DNA of 64,000 nucleotides, taken from assembly GCA_019454045.1 (NCBI GenBank), contig SKCR01026764.1:1-64000 (forward strand), written 5' to 3'. Made by a program: the position numbers and the translations under genes. The DNA comes from Zanthoxylum bungeanum. Its lineage: Eukaryota; Streptophyta; Magnoliopsida; Sapindales; Rutaceae. Of this stretch, positions 1 to 11,604 are shown one piece after another. Below the pieces are notes generated by a model. It was not told the origin of the DNA. It was given only the letters and a program-made list of their open reading frames with translations, and ran no database searches. Positions within the stretch are counted from its first letter, which is position 1. Each line of letters opens with the position of its first letter.

Positions 1-1482
1 TTTTGGGCGTAAGGTATAATAAGTTATTTTATCAAATAAGTAACCTATTTTATTCCCAATTTGAAAATTAAATCATTTAAAATATTTTACTCCCAGATTA
101 TATTTTAAATATCCAACTTTTCAATTTATCTTGATTACAATAGTCCAACTATTTAAAACGATTATGGTACTATATATATTATAATGATTATAATAGTCCA
201 ACTATATAATCAAATATAATCCAAATTAATTAACCTCAATTACATTCATTACTATAATCCAATTATAAAATCAACTGTAAACTGAAATTAATTAATTCAA
301 ATATATTGATTAATATAATCCAATTATATATAATCAAGTATAATACAGTCCAACTGTTTATTAAAACCCATTTAAATATTAGTCCAACTAACATTTAATA
401 TTACGACGAAATAATTTGAATAAGCGCGTATGGCGAGTAATTGAACGAATATTGCAAATTCAATTCTTGCCTCCCACTATTTTTCGTCGAGCCTCTAACC
501 CTCTGTCGAGTACTCGGGAAACCGTGTTTCCTAGTGGGCTAGGATCCCGTTAAATATCACACATCTTGACTTTGGCAACAAATTGTATGATAATTAACTA
601 GGTAGATCTCTAAGATCAATTGGATCCAATCCAATTCCTAGATCCAGTAGGTGGACATCCAAGTCCTAAACATATATCATATATATGCCTATATATCCAT
701 ATATACCCTAACCTATTTCCTCTGAATCAACTAGGCCTTGGCTTTGGCACAACAAACCTAGTGATCCAGTCAAGCGTGGACCCATTGATCATGGAAGCTT
801 CGTAATCAATGTCGTTGGACAAGAAGTGGTCTTGACTTTGGCCAACAAACCACAACTTGGACAAGACACCAATATGGAACAAAGCCTCGTGATTCAAACA
901 CATCTTCGACGGACAAGGGCTTGGGCTTGACTTTGGCCAACACCCATGCCAATCTAGGATTTTGAGCAGAATCACTCAATGGAAGGAAAAGACGCATGAT
1001 ATTTGATGAGGGCTTTTCGCGTGCAAATTGGCTACCAATTCATTATCTTTGTTAAGGTCTCATCATCATACACCCTTAAACATGCATTCTAAATACATAA
1101 TAAAGCGAGTATGAAAATAAATAATAATGATATGCTGATGGATACTTTACATTGATCCTAGATCAAATCTCTCCCTTTCTCACTCAAGCTAGCACTTGTA
1201 CACTTCTACTACTCTACCACACGTACACTACACTTCTAAGAAACCCATTTACATTGAGGGGAATAGGTGAGAAGAGAATACAAAGAGAATAGAGGTGATA
1301 AGGCTGGACACGCAGGTCCAATTTAATAAATCGAATTTATTACAACAATTTCCAAAATTGCCCCACCCGACTATATCCATCCGATAACATTATTCATTCA
1401 TCACAACCATGTATTCACACATAAGCATGCTATCAATCAATCTAATCAAATTAATTAATCTGATAATTATGTGATCATCCAA
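1..1482 (-). repeat. Left arm of a large imperfect inverted repeat (copia leader, antisense)
   Basis: Read on the minus strand, this stretch matches 4767-6235 on the plus strand almost end to end, for example the 'TTGGATGAT' start, the block near 1270-1320 ending in the reverse of 'GGACCTGCGTGTCCAGCC', and the 'GGCCAAAGTCAAG' repeats at 830-940. It is AT-rich and non-coding, and corresponds to the long leader before gag in the copia family that fills the window. The short open frames here have no recognisable protein. The arm runs to the window edge, so its true length is unknown. Confidence 0.8.
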
Positions 1483-2664
1483 TGTTCAAACAACGATTTG
1501 ATTTTGCTCGAGTCAAACTCGTTTTTGTGAATAAGTACTCAAAGTACGAATTCATGAATTAAATTAAACTACATCATAAATCAAATTTAACATGTATTTA
1601 ATACTAATTCACTATTCAATTCCAAAAATTAAACATTACACTTTATTAATAAACCTTTTACGATTTAAATTCCAAATTTAATCGTAACGCGTCTCAAAGA
1701 CCGATTAACGTCCAACGTCAATTCAATTAAAGTCCAATGGACTTTTAATTGATTTCTTAAGGCGTGGACTTTTGGTCAACTCGGGTCAAACCGAATAACC
1801 AAAATCCAATCCGGGATTTACCCCCATAAGCCCATAAATCAATTTAGGTCCATTAGGCCCATTAAACTTTAAAGGTTCATTAAGTCGCATTTGGGCTTAA
1901 CGGAAGTGGCTTTGGGCCCAATTGGATCCAATCCAATTTGCCCAATCCAACTTTGTACAACAAAGCCCAACAAGCCCATTTACAACATAATAAGCCCAAA
2001 TCCAATTTAAAGGCCTAATTGATTAAATTACACAAATCCAATTTCGCAATTTAATTACCTAAAGTGCATTACATGATTAACCAACTAAATCAATATTTCC
2101 AAAACACTAAATTAGTCCAATTATCATGTTCATTATCATCATCACATGTCCAAACACATAAATGAAAAAATCAAACTCATTACATGCTTTAAAGCTCTCG
2201 GCCAAAGGAGGGATTTTGTGTCCGATTTGGTTTCAATCCAATCAAACCCACAATCGACATTAAATCAACATCCTAAATGATTTCCAACACATCCAATTGT
2301 TCAAAAAATCAAAATTGCCAAGACATTAGGGCATATACCTATTCGGCCAACATGATAACTTTTTGGGATTTTATGTTCAATTCAAAATCCAATCCAATTA
2401 GTTTCAAATTAACATCATCCTACATGATTCTAACTCATCCAATGAATTAAAATCAAAAAATCCAAATTACCAAAATCCATTTACATTCGGCCAAGGTATA
2501 ATTTTTGGGGAAAATAATTCCAAATTATTTTCAACAAATTGGTCCAACCAAAATGCAATTAGACATGTTATAAGCATACTCAAACAATCAATTTATTCAA
2601 ATCATGCTCAACACAAATTTACCACCCAAATTTTAAGCCCTACAATTTCATGCTTGAACCTATA
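1483..2664 (-). other. Untranslated leader of the antisense copia element
   Basis: On the minus strand this follows the LTR and primer site at 2665-4766 and precedes the inverted-repeat arm. It is AT-rich with no coding frame. Similar segments carrying 'CGGCCAA' recur at about 2199, 2344 and 2488, so it includes a degenerate repeat of roughly 145 bp. The plus-strand left edge begins TGTT and the far edge of the adjoining LTR ends AACA, so the segment between the arms has TG...CA ends. The flanks are inverted copies rather than a direct target duplication. Confidence 0.55.
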
Positions 2665-2677
2665 GCTCTTGATGCCA
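2665..2677 (-). promoter_or_regulatory. Primer binding site, Met-tRNA type (copia)
   Basis: One base after the LTR end, the minus strand reads TGGCATCAAGAGC, close to the usual plant copia primer site TGGTATCAGAGC that pairs with initiator Met-tRNA. It is the only recognisable copia primer site in the window. It fixes the LTR at 2679-4766 as a 5' LTR on the minus strand. Confidence 0.8.
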
Positions 2678-3113
2678 TTGTTAGGTTTATTCTAGGTCCC
2701 AAGATCAAACAAGACATGAAATACATGTGTGAATACATCAAAGGAGTTGCGGAATACTCACATCGATCGGTTGTGCGACGAAACGACGAACAAACTCCAA
2801 GATTGCTCACTGGATAGGCGCTCACTGCAGCAGAATTTCAGTCCACTTTTTTCGGTTTTGAGCTGAGATTTGAGCCTCGAATTTGCGTCGAACGATTCCC
2901 GGCTCGTGGGTGAGTTTCCCTACACCTTCGCAAGTCTCTCGGAGTGCTAGTTCCGCTTGATTTTGCCACAAATCAAGGCACAAATGCTTCCCTTCTCACG
3001 GCAAAATGAAGAAACCAGTGAGTTTATTCACTGCCCATTTGGGCGTGAATGTGAGAGACTGTGGAGAGAAGAAGAAATGTGAATTAGTTGGTCAAAACCT
3101 TTTCCAAAAATTG

Positions 3114-3121
3114 TTTATATA
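3114..3121 (-). promoter_or_regulatory. Probable TATA box of antisense copia LTR0
   Basis: The minus strand reads TATATAAA, downstream in LTR sense of the hairpin array and the CGTCA repeats. The solo LTR has TATATAAG at the equivalent place (23960-23967), which supports this as the core promoter at the U3/R border. Confidence 0.55.
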
Positions 3122-3295
3122 TTTTACCATAAAAATACATAAAATATTCACCAAATAATTAATTAAATAAATGGTAAATACTTTCCACCAACTAGGCACT
3201 ATTTCACCAAAACACATCACTATTCATTTTCACTTTATTTAAGTGATGTGTGTCTTTCAATCAATCAATCACATCAATCAATCACATCACTCAAA

Positions 3296-3349
3296 GTGAC
3301 ATTTGATTTGACGCTTGATGTGACGAATGATTTGACGCTTGATGTGACT
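3296..3349 (-). repeat. CGTCA/TGACG direct repeats in copia LTR0
   Basis: The plus strand contains TTTGACGCTTGATGTGAC twice, 24 bp apart, so on the minus strand CGTCA occurs repeatedly just upstream of the TATA box. TGACG is the core of as-1-like sites bound by plant TGA/bZIP factors. A promoter role is inferred. The cluster recurs at 10998-11048, 23730-23782 and 35304-35358. Confidence 0.6.
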
Positions 3350-3408
3350 TGCATTGCCGCACTCGAATTCGAAATACGAATGCGCTCGCAATCACACTCG
3401 GGCTCGGG

Positions 3409-3716
3409 TTCACTAATTCTCAATTAGCGAATTTTCCGTCGCGTCGTAATTAAATGATTACGCCTAGCGAATTCACTATTCACGTCGCTAACGAATTAAT
3501 TCTAAATTAATTCGTTCGCCCGAATTAAAATCCAATTTCAATTCTGCGTCGAAATCTAATTTTGATTAATATATCGAATATATTAATTTAATTGATTAAT
3601 TTCGAATTAATCGTTTTCTCTCTTCAGACGATATTTTATCCTAGATAAAATATCTCCGTAATTAATCCTAGATTAATTTTCTCTCATCAAATTAATCTCA
3701 GATTAATAAATGTGCG
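3409..3716 (-). repeat. Hairpin array in copia LTR0
   Basis: A run of short perfect or near-perfect inverted repeats with tiny spacers, for example GATATTTTATC-TAG-GATAAAATATC and TTAATC-TGA-GATTAA on the minus strand. It matches the arrays at 10638-10933, 23374-23671, 34946-35241 and 45719-46036. See the finding on the hairpin array. Confidence 0.75.
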
Positions 3717-4766
3717 AGTCATACGTCATCGGTGTATCATTGGGAAGCGATCCATGAGATCCCCGGATATGTTGGCAGTAAATCGGTCGTCGGACTATCC
3801 GAACACGTAAGTACCTAGTACATGTTTTATACCGATCCACAAGACAAGGTTGGCTTCTAGCAAAGCGCCATGCCTACCCAATTCTCCGGAATATTCTTAC
3901 AGGAATATATAGATCTGTATCAGGCGTAGTATACAGTAGTATTGTCTATATCGGCCCAGTATCGGATAGTCACGTGCTAGGGCTGGGGCTGGATAAGTGT
4001 CTGCCCCGTCCGAAGCACATGTCGGATGTCTGGTAACTAGTCTCTATAATCGGATATGCATGACCTTGTCATAATATCCCGATGGTTGCGCAACACTTAA
4101 GAGCACTAATACCGTATCCTGCGTGACATCATCTCCACTATGACTAGAGTGATACTTCCGTCTTGACATCATACCCAATACTCTACTCTACGATTCTCAA
4201 TATACCCAGCATTGGCGTACACAGAATCGGTTAGAGTCCTAGACGACCTCAACTAAAGTATATTGATTGTCGTAAGCATTAGTGGTGCAAGTCTCAGGTT
4301 AAGACCAAATACACCTACCCTGATTTCGGCCTCCCATAGACACATAGTCATAATACCAATGGGATTCCGAGGGGTCTATCCAGAGCGAAGCTGTTTCCCG
4401 TACCATCGGTGAAACACGACCTCCTATCGCACTTGCATAAGTATCCAATACTTATATATATGAGAACTATGCTGTTGTGCCCTCACAACGCGCACAAGTG
4501 CAATACTAGCCTATTCCGTATTATCGATGTCCAGTCTCGATAATACTCCAGCTAGGGATATTTAATGATTAATCCTTCGTGGACTGATACTGTCTCATAT
4601 CATTCTCAATCCAGGAACTAATCATATGGACCTCTCTTCATTTATATATCTATGGTGATCTAATCACAATGATTAGAGTGTAATTTCCTTGTCACATAGT
4701 TAATTTGTTACAGCAACACAATGATCTGTACAAATAGTGACGCTATGGGTCATTTTGTCCAAAACA

Positions 4767-6235
4767 TTGGATGATAATTAATTATCAGATTAATTAATAG
4801 GATTAGATTGATTGATAACATGCTTGTGTGAATACATGATTGCGATGCATGAATAATGTATATCGGATAGATATTAGATGGGTGGGACAATTTTACAAAT
4901 TATTGTAATAAATTTAGAATTTATTAAATTGGACCTGCGTGTCCAGCCTATTACCTCCATACTCTATGTATTTCTCTTCTCACCTATTCCCCTCAATGTA
5001 AATGAGGTTTATTTAGAAGTGTAGTGTAACGGGTAGAAGTAAATACTGTGCTAGCGTGAGAGAGAAAGAGAGAGATTTGATCTAGGATCAATGTGTAAAG
5101 TATCCATCCGCATATCATTATTATTTAATATAAGTGCTTTATTATGTATTTAGAATGCATGTTTAAGGGTGTATGATAATGAGACCTTAACAAAGATAAT
5201 AAATTGGTTGCCAATTTGCACTCGAAAAACCCTCATACAATATTAAGCATTTTTCCTTCCATTGAGTGATTCTTACTCAAGATCCAAGAGTGGCATTGGT
5301 TTGTTGGCCAAAGTCAAGGCCTTTGTCCGTCGAGGATGTGTTTGAATCACGAGAGCTTTGTTCCATATCGTGTCTTGTCCAAGTTGTGGTTTTTTGGCCA
5401 AAGTCAAGACCACTTCTGTCCATCGACATTGATTACAAAGCTTTCCATGGTCAATGGGTCACGCTTGACTGGGATCACTAAGTTTGTTGTGCCAAAGCCA
5501 AGGCTTAGTTGATTCAGAGGAAAAAGGTTAGGTAATATATTGGATATATTGGCATATATAAGATATATGTTTCGGACTTTCGATGTCCCCCTACTGGATC
5601 TAGGAATTGGATTGGATCCAATTGATCTTAGAGATCTACCTAGTTAATTATCATACAATTTGTTGGCCAAAGTCAAGATTGTGTGATATTTAACGGGATC
5701 CTAGCCCGCTAGGAAACACGGTTTCCCGAGTACTCGACAGAGGGTTAGAGGCTCGCTGAAAAATAGTGGGAGGTAAGAATTGAATTTGCAATATTCGTTT
5801 AATTACTTGCCATACGCGCTCAATCAAATACCATTCGTCAAATCAATTAAATGTTAGTTGGACTAATATTTAAACGTTGTTTTATATAAAACAGTTGGAC
5901 TGTATTCAAACTAATTCATTTGTAGTTGATTATATAATTGGATTATTATAATCAATATATTTGATTTAATTAATTATAGTTGATTATGTAGTTGGACTAT
6001 AATAATCATTATAATAAATAGTACCTAAATCGTACGTGATTAAATAGTTGGACTATTAGAATCAAGATAAAATTGAAAGATTGACATTTAAAACATAATC
6101 CTAGGAAAATGTATTTAAATGATTTAATTTTCAAATTGGGAATAATTTCAGGATAGTCCTGGAAACTAATAAGTTACTTTATTTGATAAAATAACATATT
6201 AGGCCTAAGCCCGGAGTTAAGCAAATAGTATAGCA
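4767..6235 (+). repeat. Right arm of the inverted repeat; start of copia internal unit 1 (int1)
   Basis: The mirror copy of 1-1482, here in sense orientation and leading into gag/pol remnants of the first copia unit. It starts TTGGATGATAATTAATTATC directly against the antisense LTR0. From about 5168 it matches the start of units 2 and 3 (11605 and 35911), which begin GTATGATGATGAGACC. Repeated 'GGCCAAAGTCAAG' elements and TA-rich palindromes such as GGATATATTGG are visible. No coding potential; an open frame at 5266-5481 is inside this non-coding leader. Confidence 0.8.
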
Positions 6236-9200
6236 TAATCTTTGGAAGATTTATGTAATGATAACTTAAGTGTTTAATCCATTAAGCTTGTCGCAGTAGA
6301 CTCCTTAATTGCTTTGTCAGAACTAAGGGTTAGATCCTTAAAGTATGATAATGAAATTGATGGATCTTCATAAATCTATACTTAGATTTTAGAAGTACTA
6401 AATTGTAATAATAACTCTTGGAGAGTTAATGACTATTCTCAATGAGACAAAGTCAAAGTTTGCAAAAAGACAAGAAGCGCAAGATGCACCTTACTTCGAT
6501 ATTCTAGAAACCCTAGGCTAGGCCAAAAGGCTTCTGGAGTGTGGAAAAGGGTAAAGGCAAAATCATTATAATCTTCTGGGAAGATAAAGGACATATCCCA
6601 AAATGTCTGCCTAAATTGTGGCAAACGGGATCGCGGAAGCGTGACTGCCGTTTGAACAAAGCAGACATGAAGGAATTGAAGACGAGCAAGGCTCTGACTC
6701 AAATATATTTGTCATAATTATGTTCACATACTAGTATTAAAATTGGATTTTAAATACTTAGTGTGATACATAAATATGTATTGATGTTCAGAATCTGCTA
6801 TGAGCAGGATATTGACTTCAGATTGAGATTCATCTGCGAAACAGAAATGGTACGAAAGTCGCTGTTTCAATCGTGGATAACTAAATTTTGGAACTACTCT
6901 CGGGTATGTACTTAAATTTTGAAACTGTTATAATGAAACTAGTTTCACTAGAAACATTATCTCTATATCAGTGTTTAATCCATTGCGGATTGACCTTTAT
7001 ATTCTAGAACCCTAAAGTTTTTATTTTATAAAGATGATATTGAGATAAACACATTAGATGTGAATAACAAAATTTATATTTTGAATATAAATAAATCTCA
7101 ATGTAAAACATGACAAACAATAGCTCAAACTGATTTTATCAGATGAAACTTAATTGTGGCATTGTTGTCTAGGACACAATTAAACAAGACTCGTATATCA
7201 ACACTTTTGAAGTGTGCGTACTAGGACTGTTTTGATTCTATTCAAATAAAGTCTACGAATCTAGTTTATTGGGCAAAGTACCTAAAACACTTATTACTTG
7301 GTAAAAGTGCCAGTGCCACCAATCTGTTAGCCATAGTTCATAGTGAAGCAAGTAGGCCCATGTCTAGCTAGGCTAGAGGCGGATATGAATATTTCGTGAC
7401 CTTTGCGGATGTGGCATCGCGTAATGGTTATGTGTTTCTTTTGAAACACAAATCGGAAACTTTTAAGTTTCGATACGAAATAGACAAATAGATCGGCTAA
7501 AGTATTAAACCGTCACGGTTAACCATGATGAAAATACTTAAGCAATAAGTTTCTAATATACTTGAAAGAGTATAGTATTCTTTCAAAGAGGAATCCTCCT
7601 GGAACACGTCATTCTGACGGTGTGTCTGAACCGAGTAACCGGATTTTGTTGGACATGATAAGGTTAATCATGAGTCGCTCTGAGCTACCATTTCCTTCAA
7701 TGGATACGCATAAGCAGTGCAAGAACTTATTTAGAATAAGGTTCCATAATTTGTTTGACAGATCTCATGTTAGATATGAACAGGAAAGAAACTAGGTTTC
7801 TCATTCCTGCACATTTGGGTATGCTAGGCATATGTTTGGATGATACCAAACTAAAACTCAAATTGGATAAGTGCCAATTGTAGGTTATCCTAGGGATACC
7901 AAAGTATAGTACTTATACAACTCACAAGAGAATAATTTAATTGTTGCTCACCATGCGGTCTTCCTAAGAGGAATACCTAAATGCAGTGGTAAGTGAGAGG
8001 ATAGTAAAACTCGATGAAAATCGGAGTAATACTATTCAAGGCACCGATTCCTTAATGGAACACAAATAGGTTCATCAAGGATGAAACTATACCATTAATC
8101 TTCGAATACACAAGAACCGCGTTTGTCGGAGAGAGTCAGAAAACAACCTGGGTATGGGTTTATGATCTCACCTCGAAAAGATGTCTATCTTTTGAGGAAC
8201 ACCAACTGACTACGTATGATGAAGTGATACAAGGTATCAACTCCCTATTATGGCATAGTGCCATGATGTCCGAAATGGATTCCATGTATACCAACTATGT
8301 TTGGACACTAGTTGTTGTACCACAAGGAATTGTGCCTATTGGTACTATATAAGTCTTCAAGGAAGACATACATGGAAGGCAACATATCAACGTATAAAAC
8401 TAGGCTTTTAACGGAAAGGTATCGTTATCAACATTGTGTTGATTACGACGAAACCTTTTACCTGTTGCCACGGTAAATCCATTTGGATATTGCTTGCTAA
8501 AGCTGCATGTTTCATTTATGAAATATGTCAGCTTAACGGGAAAATCGCTTTCCTGAAAAGGAAACCTTTTGGAGGATGTTAACAACATCCTGACGGTTTT
8601 GTCGTACCAAAAAGCTACAACAAGGTTTGCAGGTTATTCGATCCATGTTTGGATTGAAGCAAGCATTAGGTTCTTGGAATTATCTTTTTGATGTAATCAT
8701 AATGGAGTATGATTTAATTCAAACGAAATGATTCTTGTGTATATAAGGAGTTTAGTGGGAGCGCACTGACAATAAATATCCTATAAAATATGATAATGTA
8801 TGTCATTTCTTGGAAATGATATTCCCATAATAATAATCGGTGAAAGCTTGGCTTTCAAGAAAATTCTCGTAGAATTCTTGGGAGAAACAAACATTTATTC
8901 TAGGAATAAAGATCTACTGGGATAGATCTAAAGGTGTTAACACTCTCCGAGAACTCGTACATTGAAAATGTACGTGACCTGGTGTCTCATATGCTTTGAG
9001 CATATTGATTCACAATCGGCCAACCCAAGTGATGGTCACTGGATTGATGTTAAAACATCCATTAGTATCTTAGATATCTAAGGATGCTGTCTTAAACTAT
9101 GGAGATGGTGAACTTGAAGTGACTGGGATCACTACTGCAAGTTTCCCAACCGATAAAACGACTACAAGTCGTAACAACGGTACTATACAGTTTGAATAAC

Positions 9201-9571
9201 GGTACAGTGAGCTGGAAATCTTCCAAGAAAAATACTATTACCGAATAAAACAAAAAATGCGGGTTATTGCCGCAGCTGAGGCAGCAATAAAGCCTTTTGG
9301 GTCGATACAAAATCTAATTAGATTAGATATAGTTCTGTTAGTAACTGAGCTAGGCTACATTACAGGCTAAAGGATTAATGGTCTCATCAACGATCCAATA
9401 TCATACTTCGATAATCATCTGATTCGTTCGGATCATACATCGTGGCGACTTGATGATCGTATAAATCGCATCAGATGATAATCAAGAAAATTCACTGACA
9501 AAAGCCTTTCCTCAACAGTTTGAGCCAACCGTACATAGTTCGGGTGTCAGACACTCGAATGACTGGCTATA
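6236..9571 (+). pseudogene. Copia gag-pol remnant, internal unit 1
   Basis: A decayed polyprotein in several frames. Near 6570-6690 a degenerate zinc-knuckle-like stretch remains. Integrase is at 7384-7795, reverse transcriptase pieces at about 8150-8900 (SEMDSMYTNYVWTLV, the copia RT entry, at 8275-8320), and RNase H pieces at 9090-9560 (around AVSWKSS and EAEYIAA equivalents) ending in the family's C-terminal 'LADPLTK'-like zone. Many stops and frameshifts make it non-coding today. It lies directly upstream of the polypurine tract and LTR1. This copy shares lesions with units 2-4 (see findings). Confidence 0.8.
7384..7795 (+). pseudogene. Copia integrase core fragment, unit 1
   Basis: Reading frames here give FVTFADVASRNGYVFLLKH, then a degraded middle, then PPGTRHSDGVSEPSNRILLDM. 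This matches the copia integrase core: the first Asp (TFAD) and the Glu (GVSE) positions of the D,D,E triad are visible. The reading frame breaks between them. It ends in SMDTH, where the family normally continues into the region before reverse transcriptase. Not functional. Confidence 0.75.
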
Positions 9572-9574
9572 GGC

Positions 9575-9586
9575 CAAGTGGGAGAT
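9575..9586 (+). promoter_or_regulatory. Polypurine tract of copia unit 1
   Basis: CAAGTGGGAGAT immediately precedes LTR1, in the context AGGCCAAGTGGGAGAT typical of plant copia plus-strand priming sites. The same tract precedes LTR2, LTR3 and LTR4. Confidence 0.85.
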
Positions 9587-10637
9587 TGTTGGACAATTAT
9601 GACCCATAGCGTCACTATTTGTACAGATCATGGTGTTGTTGTACAAATTAACATTGTGACAAAGGAGATTGCTCTCTTATCATTTGTGATTAGATCACCT
9701 AGATGTATAAATGATAGGAGGTCCATATGATTAGTTCCTGGATTTAGAATGATATGAGACAGTATCAGTCCACGAAGGATTAATCGTTAAATATCCCTAG
9801 TCAGAGTATTATCGAGATTGGACATCGATAATGCGTAAAAGACTAGTATTACACTTGTGCGCGTTGTGAGGGCATAATGGCATAGTTCTCATATATTTGG
9901 GTATAGGATACTCATGCAAGTGTAATAGGAGGTTGTGTTTTACCGATGGTACGGGAAACAGCTTCGCTCTGGATAGAAACCTTCGGAATTCCATTGGTAG
10001 TATAACTATATGTCTATGGAACTCCGAATTCAGGGTAGGTGTACTTGGTCTTAACCTGAGACTTGCACCGCTAATACTTGCGACAATCAATATGTTTGGT
10101 TTAGGTCGTCCATGGCTTTAACCGGTTCTGTGTACGCCTCTTCTGGGTATATTGAGAATCGTAGTGCATTGGGTGTGATGTCAAGACGGAAGTATCACTT
10201 CAGTTATAGTGGAGATGATGATCACGTAGGATACTGAACTTGTTCTCTTATATGCTGCAGCTATCGGGATATTATGACTAGGTCATGTATATCCGATTAT
10301 AGAGACTAGTTACCAGACATCCGATATGTGCTTCGTACAGGGCAGACATAATTCCAGCCCCAGGCATAGCACGTGACCATCCGATACTGGATCGACATAC
10401 ACAATACTACGTATACTACACCTGATATAGATCGCTTATTCCTGTAAGCATGTTTCTGGAGAATTGGGTAGGCATGGTGCTTTGCTAGAAGCCAACCTTG
10501 TCTTGTAAATCGGTAAAAGCGTAGTGCTAGGTACTTACGTGTTCGGATAGTCCGACGACCGTATTTACTGCCAACATATCCGGGGATCTCATGGGTCGCT
10601 TCCCGAAGATTCACCGATGACGTATGACTCGCACTTT

Positions 10638-10933
10638 ATTAATCTGGGATTAATTAGATGAGAGAGAAAATTAATCTGAGATTAATTGCGGAGATATTTT
10701 ATCTGGGATAAAATATAATTAAAAGAGAGAAAACGATTAATTTGGAATTAATCGGTTAAAATAATACATTTGATATATTATATGAAATTGGATTTCGACG
10801 CGGAATTAAAATTAGATTTTAATTCGGGCGAACGAGTTAATTTAGAATTAATTCCTTAGCGACGTGAATAGTGATTTCGCTAGGCATAATCATTTAATTA
10901 CGTCGCAACGGAAAATTCCTTAATTTGGAATTA
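10638..10933 (+). repeat. Hairpin array in copia LTR1
   Basis: Eight consecutive inverted repeats with 3-nt centres: ATTAATC-TGG-GATTAAT, AATTAATC-TGA-GATTAATT, ATATTTTATC-TGG-GATAAAATAT, CGATTAATT-TGG-AATTAATCG, GAAAT-TGG-ATTTC, AATTAAAAT-TAG-ATTTTAATT, TTAATT-TAG-AATTAA and TAATT-TGG-AATTA. Stems are 5-10 bp and perfect. The order is kept in every LTR of the family. Confidence 0.85.
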
Positions 10934-10997
10934 GCGAACCCGAGCCCGGGATTGTTTGCGAGCGCATTCGTATTTCGAATTCGAGTGCGGCACACAA

Positions 10998-11048
10998 GTC
11001 AAATCAAGCGTCAAATCATTAGTCGCATCAAGCGTCAAATCACATGTC
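10998..11048 (+). repeat. CGTCA repeats in copia LTR1
   Basis: AAGCGTCAAATCA occurs twice with intervening GTCGCATC, followed by a TGTCAC/GTGACA cluster. The CGTCA (TGACG) core is that of as-1-like plant promoter sites. A regulatory role is inferred from position between the hairpin array and the putative transcription start. Confidence 0.5.
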
Positions 11049-11604
11049 ACTTTGAGTGATGTGACAAGTTGTCACTTGATTGATTGATGTTGGTGGTTGA
11101 AGGCATTTAATGCTTGACTTTTGAAAAAGAAAAATTGGTATATGTTTATTTGTTTTTTGAAAACAAAAATCTAATACACATTTTTTTATTATCTCTATTC
11201 TTCGCTATCTTTCTCTCTTGGTCTTGGATCGATTCTTGTTCTTCTGTTTCTGGTTCATCACCGTGAAACACAAGGAAGAAAATAGGTGATTTTGTTGCAA
11301 AATCAAAGTGCTAGCACACTCTAGGAGACATACCAAGGTGATAGGGTAGCAATTTCGTGAGCTTGGAATCCATTTTGGAAGCTTGGAGCTTGAAGACTTC
11401 AATGGAGGACCATGGCCGAATTTGAGGAGACGAAAACCAGTCATTGCCGTGAGCCTTGGAGGTGTTCAAAGGGCATAAAAGTTTTTTTGTTCTTCGTAGC
11501 ATCCAATATGTTCATTGTGAGTATCATTTCGCCATTCTCCTTTGCGTATTCACATGTGTTTTATGCCTTATAAATGATCCTTGGGACCTAACAGAAACCC
11601 AACA

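Larger units (their letters stand above)
2679..4766 (-). mobile_element. Copia-family LTR, antisense (LTR0)
   Basis: About 2.09 kb. On the minus strand it starts TGTTTTGGACAAAATGACC and ends in CCTAACA. It is homologous throughout to the plus-strand LTRs at 9587, 16284/34240, 22316, 40338 and 44675. It is followed by a Met-tRNA primer site and not preceded by a polypurine tract, so it is a 5' LTR. Visible parts on the minus strand are a TATA box, CGTCA-rich repeats and a hairpin array. Its outer end abuts the right arm of the inverted repeat exactly at the LTR terminus. Confidence 0.88.
9587..11604 (+). mobile_element. Copia LTR1, complete
   Basis: 2,018 bp, starting TGTTGGACAATTATGACC and ending AGAAACCCAACA. 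It has a polypurine tract immediately before it and runs straight into unit 2, so it serves as 3' LTR of unit 1 and 5' LTR of unit 2. It contains the hairpin array (10638-10933), CGTCA repeats (10998-11048) and a weak TATA-like TATATG near 11140. Open frames inside (9897-10121, 10306-10614 minus, 11205-11502 minus) overlap LTR sequence shared by all copies and show no protein family. Confidence 0.92.

Noticed and set aside
1483..4766. The centre of the inverted repeat as a complete TG...CA element with target duplication
   Set aside because: Flanks are TCCAA and TTGGA, inverted rather than direct, and only one LTR is present, so a simple insertion is not supported.
9809..10614. Open frames of 70-140 residues inside the copia LTRs (for example 9809-10614, 34196-34486, 40648-41061)
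   Set aside because: They occur on both strands of LTR sequence, differ in length among copies and resemble no gag or pol protein.
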